64,000 bases of DNA from positions 1-64,000 of the forward strand of contig CAZVRW010000014.1 in the NCBI GenBank assembly GCA_964630265.1, read 5' to 3'. Numbering within the stretch: position 1 is the stretch's first letter; every line of letters begins with the position of its first letter. Source of the stretch: CAZBWP01 sp964630265. GTDB taxonomy: Bacteria; Pseudomonadota; Alphaproteobacteria; Rhodospirillales; Defluviicoccaceae. The position numbers and the translations under genes are program-made. Below, piece after piece: positions 7,361 through 16,539 of the stretch. Below the pieces are notes generated by a model, which saw only the letters and a program-made list of their open reading frames with translations, had not been told where the DNA came from and did not search any database.

Positions 7361-8443
7361 TCACCGCTCGACAACCTTGACGTCGACGCGGTTCTTCGGC
7401 TCGCCGGTGGCCTTGTCGCCCAACGCCCGAACGTCGATGCGGCGCGGATCGATGCCCTCCGCCTTCAAATACTCCCGGACGGCCAGCGCCCGCGACAGCG
7501 ACAGGCGGCGGGCGCGGCTCGCCGTCAGATCATCGCCGCCGGCGAACGCCAGGATCTGCACCCGCAGATCCTCGTCGTCGGACAGCGCGCCGACGACCAA
7601 ATCCAGATTGCCGCGGTTCCCCGGCGCCAGACTGGACGTCTCACCATCGAATGGCAACGCGACGATGCTGCCGGCGGTGATCGCGGACGGCGCCGGCATG
7701 GCCGCCGCTTCGCCCCCCGGCGCGGCGGTTGCCACCTCCACCGGGGCCTCGACGACGGGTGGCGGTGGTGCCGGCGGCGACGGTGGCAGATCGGGCGGCG
7801 GCGGCGGTGCTGCCGCCGGCGTTGCCGGCGCCGCGGCGGGCGTTGCCGGCACCACGGGCGCGGCGCGGCGCGCCTCGGCTGGCGGCGTCGGGGTCGCCGC
7901 CGACGACTGGCGCACGGCTGGCGATTCGGGCTCTGGCGATTCGGGCGCTGGCGCTGGCTCTGGTGCCGTCGTCGGCCCCATCGCCGGCGGTGGGGAAACG
8001 GGCGGCGTCGCGGCGGCGACCGTCGGCGCCCTGGCAACCGGCGCGTCCGATGCTGCTGTCGGACTCGAGGCCGGACTGGGGGCCCGACTGCGCGCCGGGC
8101 TGGGAGCCGGACTTGCCAAACTCGTCGGTGGAGCGCTCGCCGCCCGCGCCGGACGCACGCTCGCCGATCCTGGCGGCGGCGGCACGTGCAGGCGCGAGCG
8201 CGGCGCCCTCGCCGGCGGCCGTTGGAGGTTGGGGGCGCGATAGATCGTGCCATCCGGGCCGGACGCCGCGCCGACGGCGGGCGGCCCGCCGATGACGCTC
8301 CAATCCACCTCGACCTCGGGTTGAGCGGCGGCCGGCGGCGCCCAATTCGCAAACAGGGCGACAGCCATAAACGACGCGATCACGTGCGCCCGGCAGCGGC
8401 CGAAGGGACGAGGCGTTTCCGAGGCTCTGGTGCGGCGGGTCAC
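7361..8443 (-). CDS. OmpA-domain protein with long Pro/Ala-rich linker
   Basis: The 360-residue product has a probable signal peptide (VIASFMAVALFANW, then PPAAAQ). A very Pro/Ala/Ser-rich linker of roughly 180 residues follows, then a C-terminal OmpA-like domain (about 255-360; LTASRARRLSLSRALAVREY and KNRVDVKVV). It is probably a periplasmic or outer-membrane protein tethered to peptidoglycan, with the linker spanning the periplasm. It sits 41 bases upstream of the ExbB-like channel and likely belongs to the same unit. The start is a GTG and not certain; the ATG at MAVALF is an alternative. Confidence 0.7.
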   Translation of the reverse strand: MTRRTRASETPRPFGRCRAHVIASFMAVALFANWAPPAAAQPEVEVDWSVIGGPPAVGAASGPDGTIYRAPNLQRPPARAPRSRLHVPPPPGSASVRPARAASAPPTSLASPAPSPARSRAPSPASSPTAASDAPVARAPTVAAATPPVSPPPAMGPTTAPEPAPAPESPEPESPAVRQSSAATPTPPAEARRAAPVVPATPAAAPATPAAAPPPPPDLPPSPPAPPPPVVEAPVEVATAAPGGEAAAMPAPSAITAGSIVALPFDGETSSLAPGNRGNLDLVVGALSDDEDLRVQILAFAGGDDLTASRARRLSLSRALAVREYLKAEGIDPRRIDVRALGDKATGEPKNRVDVKVVER

Positions 8444-8566
8444 CGTCTGCGGTCTCCGGCTGGCGTCAGGAGCGGCCCGCTCCCTTTCGGCCCACAGGCT
8501 GACGGGTCGCTGAAGCGCGGAGGATAGTCAGCGCGTCGACGCGGCACAACCCGTTTCGCCCGAAGC

Positions 8567-9409
8567 TCAAAGGCTGGCGAGCCGGGACGGGGATGGGTCC
8601 GACGTCGATGTCCCGCCATCCTCACCGGCGATCAGCTTGCCGAGCGGCCGATGCAGATCGGGATTCGCCGCCAAAACCCCGCCGCCGTGCAGCATCCGGT
8701 CGCCGCCGGCGAGATCGGTGACGAAGCCGCCGGCTTCCCGCACGATCACCACGCCGGCCGCCAGATCCCAGGGGTTCAGACCGTTTTCCCAGTAGCCGTC
8801 GTAGCGGCCGGCCGCCACCCAGGCCATGTCCAGGGCCGCCGCGCCGAATCGCCGTACGCCGGCGGTCGCCGCCATGACGCCGGTGACCTGCCGGCGGAAC
8901 AGGTCATGGTCGGGCAGACCGCGGAACGGCATGCCGGTGGCAAACAGCGCTTCGTCCAGCCGGCGCCGGGCCGAGACGCGGATCCGGCGGCCGTTGAGCG
9001 ACGCGCCCAGCCCCTTCTCGGCCATGAACATCTCGTCGGGGATAGGCGAATAGATGACCCCGGCATAGGGTTCGCCATCCCGCTCGACGGCGATGGAAAT
9101 CGCGAAGTGGGGAATGCCGTGCAGGAAGTTGGTGGTGCCGTCCAGCGGATCGACGACCCAGCGGTTCGACGTGTCCTGCCCTTCGGTCTCGCCGCTTTCC
9201 TCCATCAGCAAGCCGAAGCGCGGCCGCGCCTTGGTGAGTTCGGCGCGCAGGATCGACTCCGACTTGCGGTCGGCCTTGCTGACGAAGTCCGACGGTCCCT
9301 TCTTCGACACCTGCAAGTGTTCCAGCTCACCGAAGTCGCGGATGAGTCCGCGCGCCGCCTTGCGGGCGGCGTCGGTCATGACGTTGAGCAGCGGTGAGCG
9401 TGTATACAC
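8567..9409 (-). CDS. suhB: Inositol monophosphatase family protein (SuhB-like)
   Basis: The 280-residue protein carries the IMPase metal motifs: EESGE near 85, WVVDPLDGTTNFLHG near 100-115 and NPWDLAAGVVIVREAGG near 220. These bind Mg2+ and the sugar phosphate. It probably dephosphorylates myo-inositol-1-phosphate or a related phosphomonoester; some family members also act in RNA processing. It follows efp by 27 bases, probably one operon. The start codon is a GTG at 9409, with ATG at MTDAARKAARG as alternative. Confidence 0.9.
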   Translation of the reverse strand: MYTRSPLLNVMTDAARKAARGLIRDFGELEHLQVSKKGPSDFVSKADRKSESILRAELTKARPRFGLLMEESGETEGQDTSNRWVVDPLDGTTNFLHGIPHFAISIAVERDGEPYAGVIYSPIPDEMFMAEKGLGASLNGRRIRVSARRRLDEALFATGMPFRGLPDHDLFRRQVTGVMAATAGVRRFGAAALDMAWVAAGRYDGYWENGLNPWDLAAGVVIVREAGGFVTDLAGGDRMLHGGGVLAANPDLHRPLGKLIAGEDGGTSTSDPSPSRLASL

Positions 9410-9436
9410 GGTCGACGAGGTCTCCCTGGCCGCGCC

Positions 9437-10006
9437 TCAGCTCTTGGCGCGTTCGACGTAGCTGCGATCGGCGATGTTGACGACGACCCGCGTGCCGCTT
9501 TCGATATGCGGCGGCACCAGGACGCGGACGCCGTTCTCCAACAGCGCCGGCTTGTAGGATGACGACGCCGTCTGTCCCTTGACCACGGCGTCGGCCTCGG
9601 TGATCGCCAGCACCACCGTGTCGGGCAACTGCACGCCGATCGGACTGCCCTCGTGCGACTCGATGGTCACCTCCATGTTTTCCTGGAGGAACGGGATCTG
9701 ATCCTCGCCGACGAAGTCGCCGGGCAACGCGATCTGCTCGTAGGTCTCGGTGTCCATGAACGTGTACATGTCGCCATCGGCGAACAGGTACTGATACGGC
9801 CGCTGGTCGAGGCGAACCCGCTCGACATTTTCCGACGAGCGAAAGCGCTCATTCAGCTTCGTGCCGTCGCGGATGTCCTTGAGTTCGACCTGCAGGTAAG
9901 CGCCGCCCTTGCCGGGCTGGGTGTGCTGGATCTTCACCGCCCGCCACAGGCGCCCCTGATGCTCGATGATCATGCCGGGTCGAACGGCATTGCCGTTGAT
10001 CTTCAT
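9437..10006 (-). CDS. efp: Elongation factor P
   Basis: The 189-residue product from the ATG at 10006 matches EF-P length. It contains KIQHTQPGKGGAYLQVELKD in the KOW domain, where the Lys in PGKGGA is the site modified in many bacteria, and the OB domains end in RVVVNIADRSYVERAKS. EF-P rescues ribosomes stalled on proline stretches, which fits the very proline-rich proteins in this window. The frame stays open to 10240 but that extension is not EF-P. Confidence 0.97.
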   Translation of the reverse strand: MKINGNAVRPGMIIEHQGRLWRAVKIQHTQPGKGGAYLQVELKDIRDGTKLNERFRSSENVERVRLDQRPYQYLFADGDMYTFMDTETYEQIALPGDFVGEDQIPFLQENMEVTIESHEGSPIGVQLPDTVVLAITEADAVVKGQTASSSYKPALLENGVRVLVPPHIESGTRVVVNIADRSYVERAKS

Positions 10007-10260
10007 TGTGCGAAACCGTGTCCGAAAACCTTGAGAGGGAGCGCGGACGCTAGCAGGAACCACGGAGCGGGGCAACGCCGGCTCTGTCGCCGCCGTGCGA
10101 TCGACAGCGACGACAGGCAGGGACGACGCCGGCGTTCTTGCGCTCGGCGGCGTCTCCCGATAAACCCGGCGGCTCATGGAGATGCCGACTTGGCCGCAGG
10201 GATGTGCCGTCCGTGCCGCCACCGCGGTTTCGCACACCATCAGCGAAGGAGGAAACGGCC

Positions 10261-11280
10261 ATGCGCGCGTATTATGACCGCGACGCCGACGTCAATCTCA
10301 TCAAGGGCAAGAAGGTCGCCGTCGTCGGCTATGGCAGCCAGGGCCATGCGCATGCGCTCAACCTGCGCGACAGCGGCGTCGAACACGTGGTCGTCGCCCT
10401 GCGGGCCGGCTCGGACAGCGCCAAGAAGGCGGCGGATGCCGGCTTCACCGTCATGGCGCCGGCCGAAGCCGCGACCGCCGTCGACGTGGTCATGGTGCTC
10501 ACCCCCGACGAGCACCAGCGCGCCCTCTATCTCGAGCATCTCGCGCCGAACATGCGCGACGGTGCCTCCCTCGCTTTCGCCCATGGCTTCAACATCCACT
10601 TCGGCCTGGTGGAACCCCGCGCCGACCTGGACGTCTTCATGATCGCGCCGAAGGGGCCGGGTCACCTGGTCCGCTCCGAGTACCAACGCGGCGCCGGCGT
10701 GCCGTGCCTGGTGGCGGTGCATCAGAACGGCTCCGGGAACGCGCTGGAGATTGCGCTGTCCTACGGCTCGGCCATCGGCGGCGGCCGCTCCGGCCTGATC
10801 GAGACCAGCTTCCGCGAGGAATGCGAGACCGACCTGTTCGGCGAACAGACGGTGCTCTGTGGCGGCCTGTCGGCACTGATAGCCGCCGGCTACGAGACCC
10901 TGGTGGAGGCCGGCTACGCCCCGGAAATGGCCTATTTCGAGTGCCTGCACGAGGTCAAGCTGATCGTCGACCTGATCTACGAGGGGGGTATCGCCAACAT
11001 GCGCTACTCCATCTCCAACACCGCCGAGTTCGGCGACTACACCCGCGGCGCGCGGATCATCACCGACGACACCAAGGCGGAGATGAAGCGCATTCTCGAC
11101 GAGATCCAGACCGGCCGCTTCGCCAAGGAATGGATGCTGGAAAACGCCGCCGGGCAGCCCAGTTTCAAGGCCATGCGCCGGCGCGCCGCCCAGCACCCGA
11201 TCGAGGAGGTGGGCACGCGGTTGCGCGACATGATGCCATGGATTGCCGAGAAGAAGCTGGTTGACAAGTCGAAGAACTGA
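10261..11280 (+). CDS. ilvC: Ketol-acid reductoisomerase
   Basis: The 339-residue class I enzyme of valine, leucine and isoleucine synthesis has the NADPH site VAVVGYGSQGHAHALNL near residue 18-35. The catalytic region GLIETSFREECETDLFGEQ contains the Mg2+-binding acidic residues, and the C-terminal domain is EVKLIVDLIYEGG. GGAGG lies 8 bases before the ATG. The 254-bp divergent spacer to efp should hold both promoters, though none could be defined. The 3' end overlaps the acylase start by 38 bases. Confidence 0.97.
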   Translation: MRAYYDRDADVNLIKGKKVAVVGYGSQGHAHALNLRDSGVEHVVVALRAGSDSAKKAADAGFTVMAPAEAATAVDVVMVLTPDEHQRALYLEHLAPNMRDGASLAFAHGFNIHFGLVEPRADLDVFMIAPKGPGHLVRSEYQRGAGVPCLVAVHQNGSGNALEIALSYGSAIGGGRSGLIETSFREECETDLFGEQTVLCGGLSALIAAGYETLVEAGYAPEMAYFECLHEVKLIVDLIYEGGIANMRYSISNTAEFGDYTRGARIITDDTKAEMKRILDEIQTGRFAKEWMLENAAGQPSFKAMRRRAAQHPIEEVGTRLRDMMPWIAEKKLVDKSKN

Positions 11281-13747
11281 CGCGGCGACAGCCGATAGGG
11301 CGCCGGCGCCCGGCCATCGAGGCCGCCGCCGGCGCCGCTGGGCCGCGTGGATCGGCCTGGGTTTCATCGCCCTCATCGTGATCGCCGGCTCCGGCGGCTA
11401 CGCCTTCCTTCGCGGATCGCTGCCCGAGCGCAATGGCTATGCCGGGCTCGCCGGGCTGGGCGCCCCGGTGGAGGTGCTCCGCGACGCCCACGGCGTGCCA
11501 CACATTTTCGCCGACACCGAGGCCGACGCCGCCTTCGCCCTCGGCTGGGTGCACGCTCAGGATCGGCTGGTGCAGATGGAGGCGATGCGCCGCCTCGGGG
11601 CTGGACGCACCGCCGAGGTGGTCGGCGCCCAGGCGCTCGGGATCGACCGCTACATGCGCACCCTCGGCCTCTACCGCCTCGCCGAAGCGCAAGTGGCGCA
11701 GCTGTCCGACGATCTGCGGCAGGTGCTGCTGGCCTACGCCGACGGGGTCAACGCCTGGCTGCAGCAGCATTCGGGACCGCTGCCGCCCGAGTTCGCCGCC
11801 CTCGGCATCGCGCCCGAGCCGTGGACGCCGGCGGACTCGCTGGTCTGGGGCCGGCTGATGGCGATGCAACTGGCCGAGAACCGGCACGAGGAACTGCTGC
11901 GGCTGGCGCTGACGGATCGGCTGCCGGCCGCCAAGCTGGATGACCTGTGGCCGCCCTACGCCGCGGATGCGCCGACCACCGTCGAGGCCGCCGCCGCCCG
12001 GTTCCGCAGCGCCGCGCTCGGCGCCACGGCCATTGACGCGACCGCATTGGCACTGCTTGACGCCGATCCCGTAAACGCGCGGGCGACCCGCGGTGCATCC
12101 AACATCTGGATCGTCGCCGGCACGCGGACGATGACCGGCAAGCCGATGCTGGCCAATGATCCGCACCTGTCGTTCGCCATGCCGGGCACCTGGTATCTGG
12201 CGCGGCTGGTCACGCCCGACCGCCAACTGGTCGGCGCCACCACGCCGGGCGTGCCGCTGGTGATTCTCGGCCACAACGGCAACCTCGCCTGGGGCCTGAC
12301 CACGACCACCGCCGACGTGGAGGACTACGTCGTCGAACGCATCGCCCCGGGGGCCCCGGACCACTATCTCGCGCCGGACGGTCGACAGCCGTTCACCACC
12401 CGCACCGAAACCATCCGGGTGCGCGACGGCAGCGAAGAAACGCTGGTGGTGCGGCAGACCGCCAACGGTCCGGTCGTCTCGGACGTGTTGCGCGACAATC
12501 CGCTCCGCGGGGACGCCGGCCGCGTGCTCGCGCTCGCCGCCACCTATCTCGCCGAGGACGATCGCACGCCCGAGGCCATGTTCGGCTTCAACCGGGCAAC
12601 GACCAGCGCCGACATGCGCCGGGCGATCGCGGACTTTGCCGCGCCGGTGCAGAACATCGGCTGGGCCACGACGGACGGCGACATCGGCCTGATGGTCGCC
12701 GGGCGCATCCCGATTCGTCGGGACGGCAACGGCTTGATCCCCCGGGACGGCACGACCCCCGCCGGCGACTGGACCGGCTGGCAGCCCGTCGCGGCGCTGC
12801 CGCAGGTGGTCAACCCGACGAGCGGCCGCATCGTCAACGCCAACAATCGCCTCGCGCCGGTGGGCGTGCCGGACCACCTGTTCGGCCGCTACGATCCGGG
12901 TTTCCGCGCCGCGCGCATCGTCGAGGCGTTGGACGTCACACCGCGCCACGACCTGGACTCCCTGGCGGCGATCCAGGTGGACACCGTCTCCGAGATGGCG
13001 CGGACGCTGCTGCCGATGCTGTTGCAGGCCCTGCCCGAGCCGGCGGCGGCGCAGCCGGCGGTTACGCGTCTCCGCGCTTGGGACGGCACCATGGCCGCCG
13101 ACCGCGCCGAGCCGCTGATCTTCGCCGCCTGGTACAACGCCCTGCATCGTATCCTCTACGCGGGGGCTCTCGGCGAGCTGGCCGACCGCCTGTCCACCGA
13201 TAAGCCGCGTTTCATCGCCGCCGCGCTCACCGGCGAGTCGGGCTGGTGCGACGCGCCCTCGGCGCGGCCGGCGAACCCCTGCGGCGACGCCGTGGCGGCC
13301 TCCTTGACCTCGGCGCTGGCACAGATCGCCGTCGCTCACGGCGACGACATGGACGCGTGGCGCTGGGGCGACGCGCATCCGGCGCTGTTCCGCCACCCGT
13401 TGACCCGGCCGGTGCCGCCACTCGGGCGCCTCCTCGACCGCGAGATCCCGGTGGGCGGCGGCCTGCACACCGCACTGCGCGCCGCCTATTGGTCGCGCGA
13501 CGCAGACCGGCCGTTCGCCGCCATCCACGGCGCCGGCTTTCGCGCCGTCTACGATCTCGCCGACCTTGCCCGGTCGCGCTTCGTCATCGCCACCGGCCAG
13601 TCGGGCCACCCGCTGTCGCCGCATTACGGCGACATGATGGAGCGCTGGCGGGACGGCGGCTCGATCACCCTGGGACAGGACCGTGCCAGCCTGCGCGCCG
13701 AGGCCAGCGGCCGGCTGCTCCTGGTGCCGCTTAGTCAAACCCGATGA
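11243..13747 (+). CDS. Penicillin acylase family protein (Ntn amidohydrolase)
   Basis: The product of about 834 residues has one N-terminal transmembrane or signal-anchor helix (AWIGLGFIALIVIAGSGGY, about 35-53), then the penicillin-amidase fold. RGASNIWIVAG near residue 286 holds the Ser that becomes the N-terminal nucleophile after self-cleavage; other conserved parts are GKPMLANDPHL and GWATTDGDIG. Family members cleave penicillins, acyl-homoserine lactones or other acylamides in the periplasm; the substrate here is unknown. No ATG exists near the 5' end: the start appears to be a TTG at 11243 (inside ilvC) or 11261. Confidence 0.85.
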   Translation: MPRRSWLTSRRTDAATADRAPAPGHRGRRRRRWAAWIGLGFIALIVIAGSGGYAFLRGSLPERNGYAGLAGLGAPVEVLRDAHGVPHIFADTEADAAFALGWVHAQDRLVQMEAMRRLGAGRTAEVVGAQALGIDRYMRTLGLYRLAEAQVAQLSDDLRQVLLAYADGVNAWLQQHSGPLPPEFAALGIAPEPWTPADSLVWGRLMAMQLAENRHEELLRLALTDRLPAAKLDDLWPPYAADAPTTVEAAAARFRSAALGATAIDATALALLDADPVNARATRGASNIWIVAGTRTMTGKPMLANDPHLSFAMPGTWYLARLVTPDRQLVGATTPGVPLVILGHNGNLAWGLTTTTADVEDYVVERIAPGAPDHYLAPDGRQPFTTRTETIRVRDGSEETLVVRQTANGPVVSDVLRDNPLRGDAGRVLALAATYLAEDDRTPEAMFGFNRATTSADMRRAIADFAAPVQNIGWATTDGDIGLMVAGRIPIRRDGNGLIPRDGTTPAGDWTGWQPVAALPQVVNPTSGRIVNANNRLAPVGVPDHLFGRYDPGFRAARIVEALDVTPRHDLDSLAAIQVDTVSEMARTLLPMLLQALPEPAAAQPAVTRLRAWDGTMAADRAEPLIFAAWYNALHRILYAGALGELADRLSTDKPRFIAAALTGESGWCDAPSARPANPCGDAVAASLTSALAQIAVAHGDDMDAWRWGDAHPALFRHPLTRPVPPLGRLLDREIPVGGGLHTALRAAYWSRDADRPFAAIHGAGFRAVYDLADLARSRFVIATGQSGHPLSPHYGDMMERWRDGGSITLGQDRASLRAEASGRLLLVPLSQTR

Positions 13748-15000
13748 GCGTCGACCTGGCGTCGATCCGCGATGCCGCGGGACAACTCGCCGGGCGGATC
13801 GTTCGCACGCCGACGGTGTTCGCCGAGGCGCTGTCCCGGGCGATTGGCGCCGACATCCGCCTGAAGCTGGAGACCCTGCAGGCCACCGGCTCGTTCAAGG
13901 TGCGCGGGGCCTACATCAAACTCGCGGGCCTGAACGCGGCAGCGCGGACCGCCGGCGTCGTCGCCGCGTCCGCCGGCAATCATGCGCAGGGCGTGGCTTG
14001 GCATGCCCGCGCCCTCGGTATTCCGGCGACCATCGTCATGCCCCGCGGTACGCCATTCACCAAGATCGGTCGCACGCGCGCCCTCGGCGCCAAGGTGATC
14101 CTGGAGGGCGCCGCGCTCAGCGACGCCCAGGCCTTCGCCCGCCGGTTGGAGCAGGAGGGCGGACTCACCTACGTTCACCCCTACGACGACGACGACATCA
14201 TCCGCGGCCAGGGCACCGTGGCCCTGGAGATGCTGGCGGACGCGCCCGACCTGGACTGCCTCGTCGTACCGGTCGGCGGCGGTGGGCTGATCGCCGGCAT
14301 GGCGGTCGCCGCCAGGGCGCTGAAGCCGTCGGTCGAGATCATCGGCGTCGAGGCTGCCCTCTACCCGGCCATGCGCCTCGCCATGCGGGGCGAGATCGGC
14401 GCCCCCGGCCAGGGCAACACCGTTGCCGAGGGCATCGCCGTGACCCAGCCGGGGGAGCGGACGCGACCGCTGATCCACGCGCTCGTCGACGAGATCGTGC
14501 TGGTCGACGAGGCGGCGCTGGAGCAGGGCATCCACACCCTGCTCGACGCCCAACGCCTGGTCGTCGAAGGCGCCGCCGCGGCGACGCTGGCGGCGGTGCG
14601 TGCCGCGCCCGAACGCTTCGCCGGCCGCGTCGTCGGACTGGTGCTCTCCGGCGGCAACATCGACCCGCTGGTGTTGTCGTCGATCCTGCTGCGCGGCTTG
14701 GCGCGAGATGGCCGCCTCACCCGGTTGCGCATCCAGGTGGCGGATGCGCCGGGCAGCCTGGCGCACGCCACGGCGGTGATCGCCGAGGCCGGCGGCAATG
14801 TCATCGAGGTGGAACACCGCCGCCTGTTCTGGGACGTGCCCGTGAAGATGGCCGAGGTCGAAGTCACGGTGGAAATGGAAGGATCCGAGCACGCCCGCCT
14901 GCTGATGGAGGCATTGGCGACGGCGGGGCTGCCGGCGCGGCTGTTGGCCGGCACGGTGGCCGCGGACAGCGCTCAGGCGATGGCGGTAAAGCTGCCGTAA
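13744..15000 (+). CDS. Threonine ammonia-lyase (catabolic type, ACT domain)
   Basis: The 418-residue protein has the PLP Lys in TGSFKVRGAY near 57, the SAGNHAQGVAWHA motif, and the glycine-rich phosphate loop PVGGGGLIAGMA. A short C-terminal ACT domain (about 330-415) begins LRIQVADAPGSLAHAT. It deaminates threonine to 2-oxobutyrate, the first step toward isoleucine, consistent with ilvC two genes upstream. The ATG overlaps the acylase stop as ATGA. The 3' end overlaps the convergent flavin reductase by 28 bases. The short form with one ACT domain is tdcB/ilvA1-like rather than the long ilvA. Confidence 0.93.
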   Translation: MSVDLASIRDAAGQLAGRIVRTPTVFAEALSRAIGADIRLKLETLQATGSFKVRGAYIKLAGLNAAARTAGVVAASAGNHAQGVAWHARALGIPATIVMPRGTPFTKIGRTRALGAKVILEGAALSDAQAFARRLEQEGGLTYVHPYDDDDIIRGQGTVALEMLADAPDLDCLVVPVGGGGLIAGMAVAARALKPSVEIIGVEAALYPAMRLAMRGEIGAPGQGNTVAEGIAVTQPGERTRPLIHALVDEIVLVDEAALEQGIHTLLDAQRLVVEGAAAATLAAVRAAPERFAGRVVGLVLSGGNIDPLVLSSILLRGLARDGRLTRLRIQVADAPGSLAHATAVIAEAGGNVIEVEHRRLFWDVPVKMAEVEVTVEMEGSEHARLLMEALATAGLPARLLAGTVAADSAQAMAVKLP

Positions 15001-15497
15001 CCGCCGTGATAATAGAGCAGCGGATGGCCTTCGGTGACCGCCGCCCGATCCACCCGACCGACGAACATTAGATGGTCGCCGCCGTCGTGGGTGGCGACGT
15101 GGGCACATTCCAAATGAGCGACCGCCCCGTCGATCAGCGGACAGCCGTTCGCCCCCGTGTGGTGGAGGGCCGCAGCAAACTTGTCCCGGCGCTGACTGGC
15201 GAACACCTCCGAGACCGCCCGCTGATCCTCGGCGAGGATGCTGATTCCGAACCGGCCGCTCTCGCGGAACGTGGACAGGCGAGTCGTCGTCCGATCGAGG
15301 CAGAACAGGACCAACGGCGGCGTCAGCGACAGTGAGGCGAAAGCGCTGACGGTAATACCGGCCGCCGCGCCGTCGGCGCCGATGGCGGAGATGACGCAGA
15401 CCCCGGAGGCGAAACGACCGAGGGCAATCTTGAACGAGTGGGGGTCGACCCCGCCAACGTCGTTGCCGGACGGGCAGGCAGTAGGACGTTCCGACAC
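14973..15497 (-). CDS. Flavin reductase domain protein
   Basis: The 174-residue protein fits the FMN-binding flavin reductase-like family: FKIALGRFASGVCVIS at the start, GITVSAFASLSLTPPLVLFC in the middle, and a C-terminal HPLLYYHGGYGSF. It would reduce FMN or FAD with NAD(P)H, often for a monooxygenase partner, but no such partner is adjacent. It converges on the threonine dehydratase with a 28-base overlap. Confidence 0.85.
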   Translation of the reverse strand: MSERPTACPSGNDVGGVDPHSFKIALGRFASGVCVISAIGADGAAAGITVSAFASLSLTPPLVLFCLDRTTTRLSTFRESGRFGISILAEDQRAVSEVFASQRRDKFAAALHHTGANGCPLIDGAVAHLECAHVATHDGGDHLMFVGRVDRAAVTEGHPLLYYHGGYGSFTAIA

Positions 15498-15625
15498 GAC
15501 TCCGGCTTCTAGGCGGGGCGCCTGATCTGGCGCCGGTTTAGAAAAACGTAACCCAATGGATCATATGCAGTCGGGCGGGATGCGTCAGCTTGGTAAACGC
15601 CGGCGCTCCCGTCGCACTAGAGCTT

Positions 15626-15642
15626 GGGGACACGCCGTCCCC
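15626..15642. other. Short inverted repeat in the motA leader
   Basis: GGGGAC (15626-15631) pairs with GTCCCC (15637-15642) around a 5-base loop, 28 bases before the motA start. It might be an operator half-site pair or an mRNA hairpin; nothing more can be said. Confidence 0.35.
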
Positions 15643-15670
15643 GGGTCAAGGGGATCATGGGGCTCGATCC

Positions 15671-16528
15671 ATGTTATTCATCGTTGGCTTCGTGATTGTC
15701 GCCGGCTGCGTCGTCGGCGGCTACATGGCCGGTGGCGGTCATCTCGAGGTCCTCTGGCAGCCATTCGAATACCTCATCATTTTTGGCGCCGCATTCGGCG
15801 CCTTCGTCATTTCCAATCCGAAGAAGGTGCTGCTCAACACGATGAAATCCTTCGGCAAGCTGCTGAAGGGCTCGCGGTACAAGAAAACCCACTACCTCGA
15901 GTTGCTCAGCATGCTCTACATGCTGTTCAAAACGGCGAAGTCGAAGGGCGATCTGGCGCTGGAGAGCCACATCGAGCGACCGGACGAAAGCCCAATTTTC
16001 CAGAACTATCCGACCTTCGCCAGTGATCATCACGCCGTCGAATTCCTCTGCGACTACCTCCGCCTGCTGACCCTCGGCGCACCGCCGGCGCACGAGGTGG
16101 AGACGGTGATGGACGTGGAACTTGAGGTACACCACGAGGAAACCCACGCCGTCGCCAACGCTCTGCAGTCGGTCGCGGACGGGCTGCCGGCACTCGGCAT
16201 CGTCGCGGCCGTGCTCGGCGTCATTCACACCATGGGCTCGATTTCCGAGCCTCCCGAGGTGCTCGGACACCTGATCGGCGCCGCGCTGGTCGGCACGTTC
16301 AGCGGCGTTCTCGTCGCCTACGGCTTCGCGGCACCGGTCGCCAAGTCCATCGAGAACACCATCGTCTCCGAAGCCCGCTACATGAACTGCATCAAGATGG
16401 GCGTGCTCGCCCACATGCAGGGCTATGCCCCGCAGGTTTCGGTCGAGTTCGCCCGCAAGTCGCTCGAGTCCCACGTGCGCCCGAGCTTCATCGAGCTGGA
16501 GGAAGCCCTGCAGAGCGTTGAGGCCTGA
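15671..16528 (+). CDS. motA: Flagellar motor stator protein MotA
   Basis: The 285-residue inner-membrane protein begins MLFIVGFVIVAGCVVGGYMAGG and has the four-helix MotA layout. The cytoplasmic loop includes SPIFQNYPTFASDHHAVEF, and DGLPALGIVAAVLGVIHTMG is the conserved channel helix. With MotB it forms the proton-driven stator. The ATG at 15671 gives the normal family length; the upstream extension to 15590 is rejected. motB follows 11 bases later. Confidence 0.95.
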   Translation: MLFIVGFVIVAGCVVGGYMAGGGHLEVLWQPFEYLIIFGAAFGAFVISNPKKVLLNTMKSFGKLLKGSRYKKTHYLELLSMLYMLFKTAKSKGDLALESHIERPDESPIFQNYPTFASDHHAVEFLCDYLRLLTLGAPPAHEVETVMDVELEVHHEETHAVANALQSVADGLPALGIVAAVLGVIHTMGSISEPPEVLGHLIGAALVGTFSGVLVAYGFAAPVAKSIENTIVSEARYMNCIKMGVLAHMQGYAPQVSVEFARKSLESHVRPSFIELEEALQSVEA

Positions 16529-16539
16529 GGCGCAGCGCG

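Noticed and set aside
7377..8527. Long plus-strand frames opposite the OmpA-linker gene
   Set aside because: They are Gly/Ala or Arg/Gly shadows of the Pro/Ala-rich linker on the minus strand.
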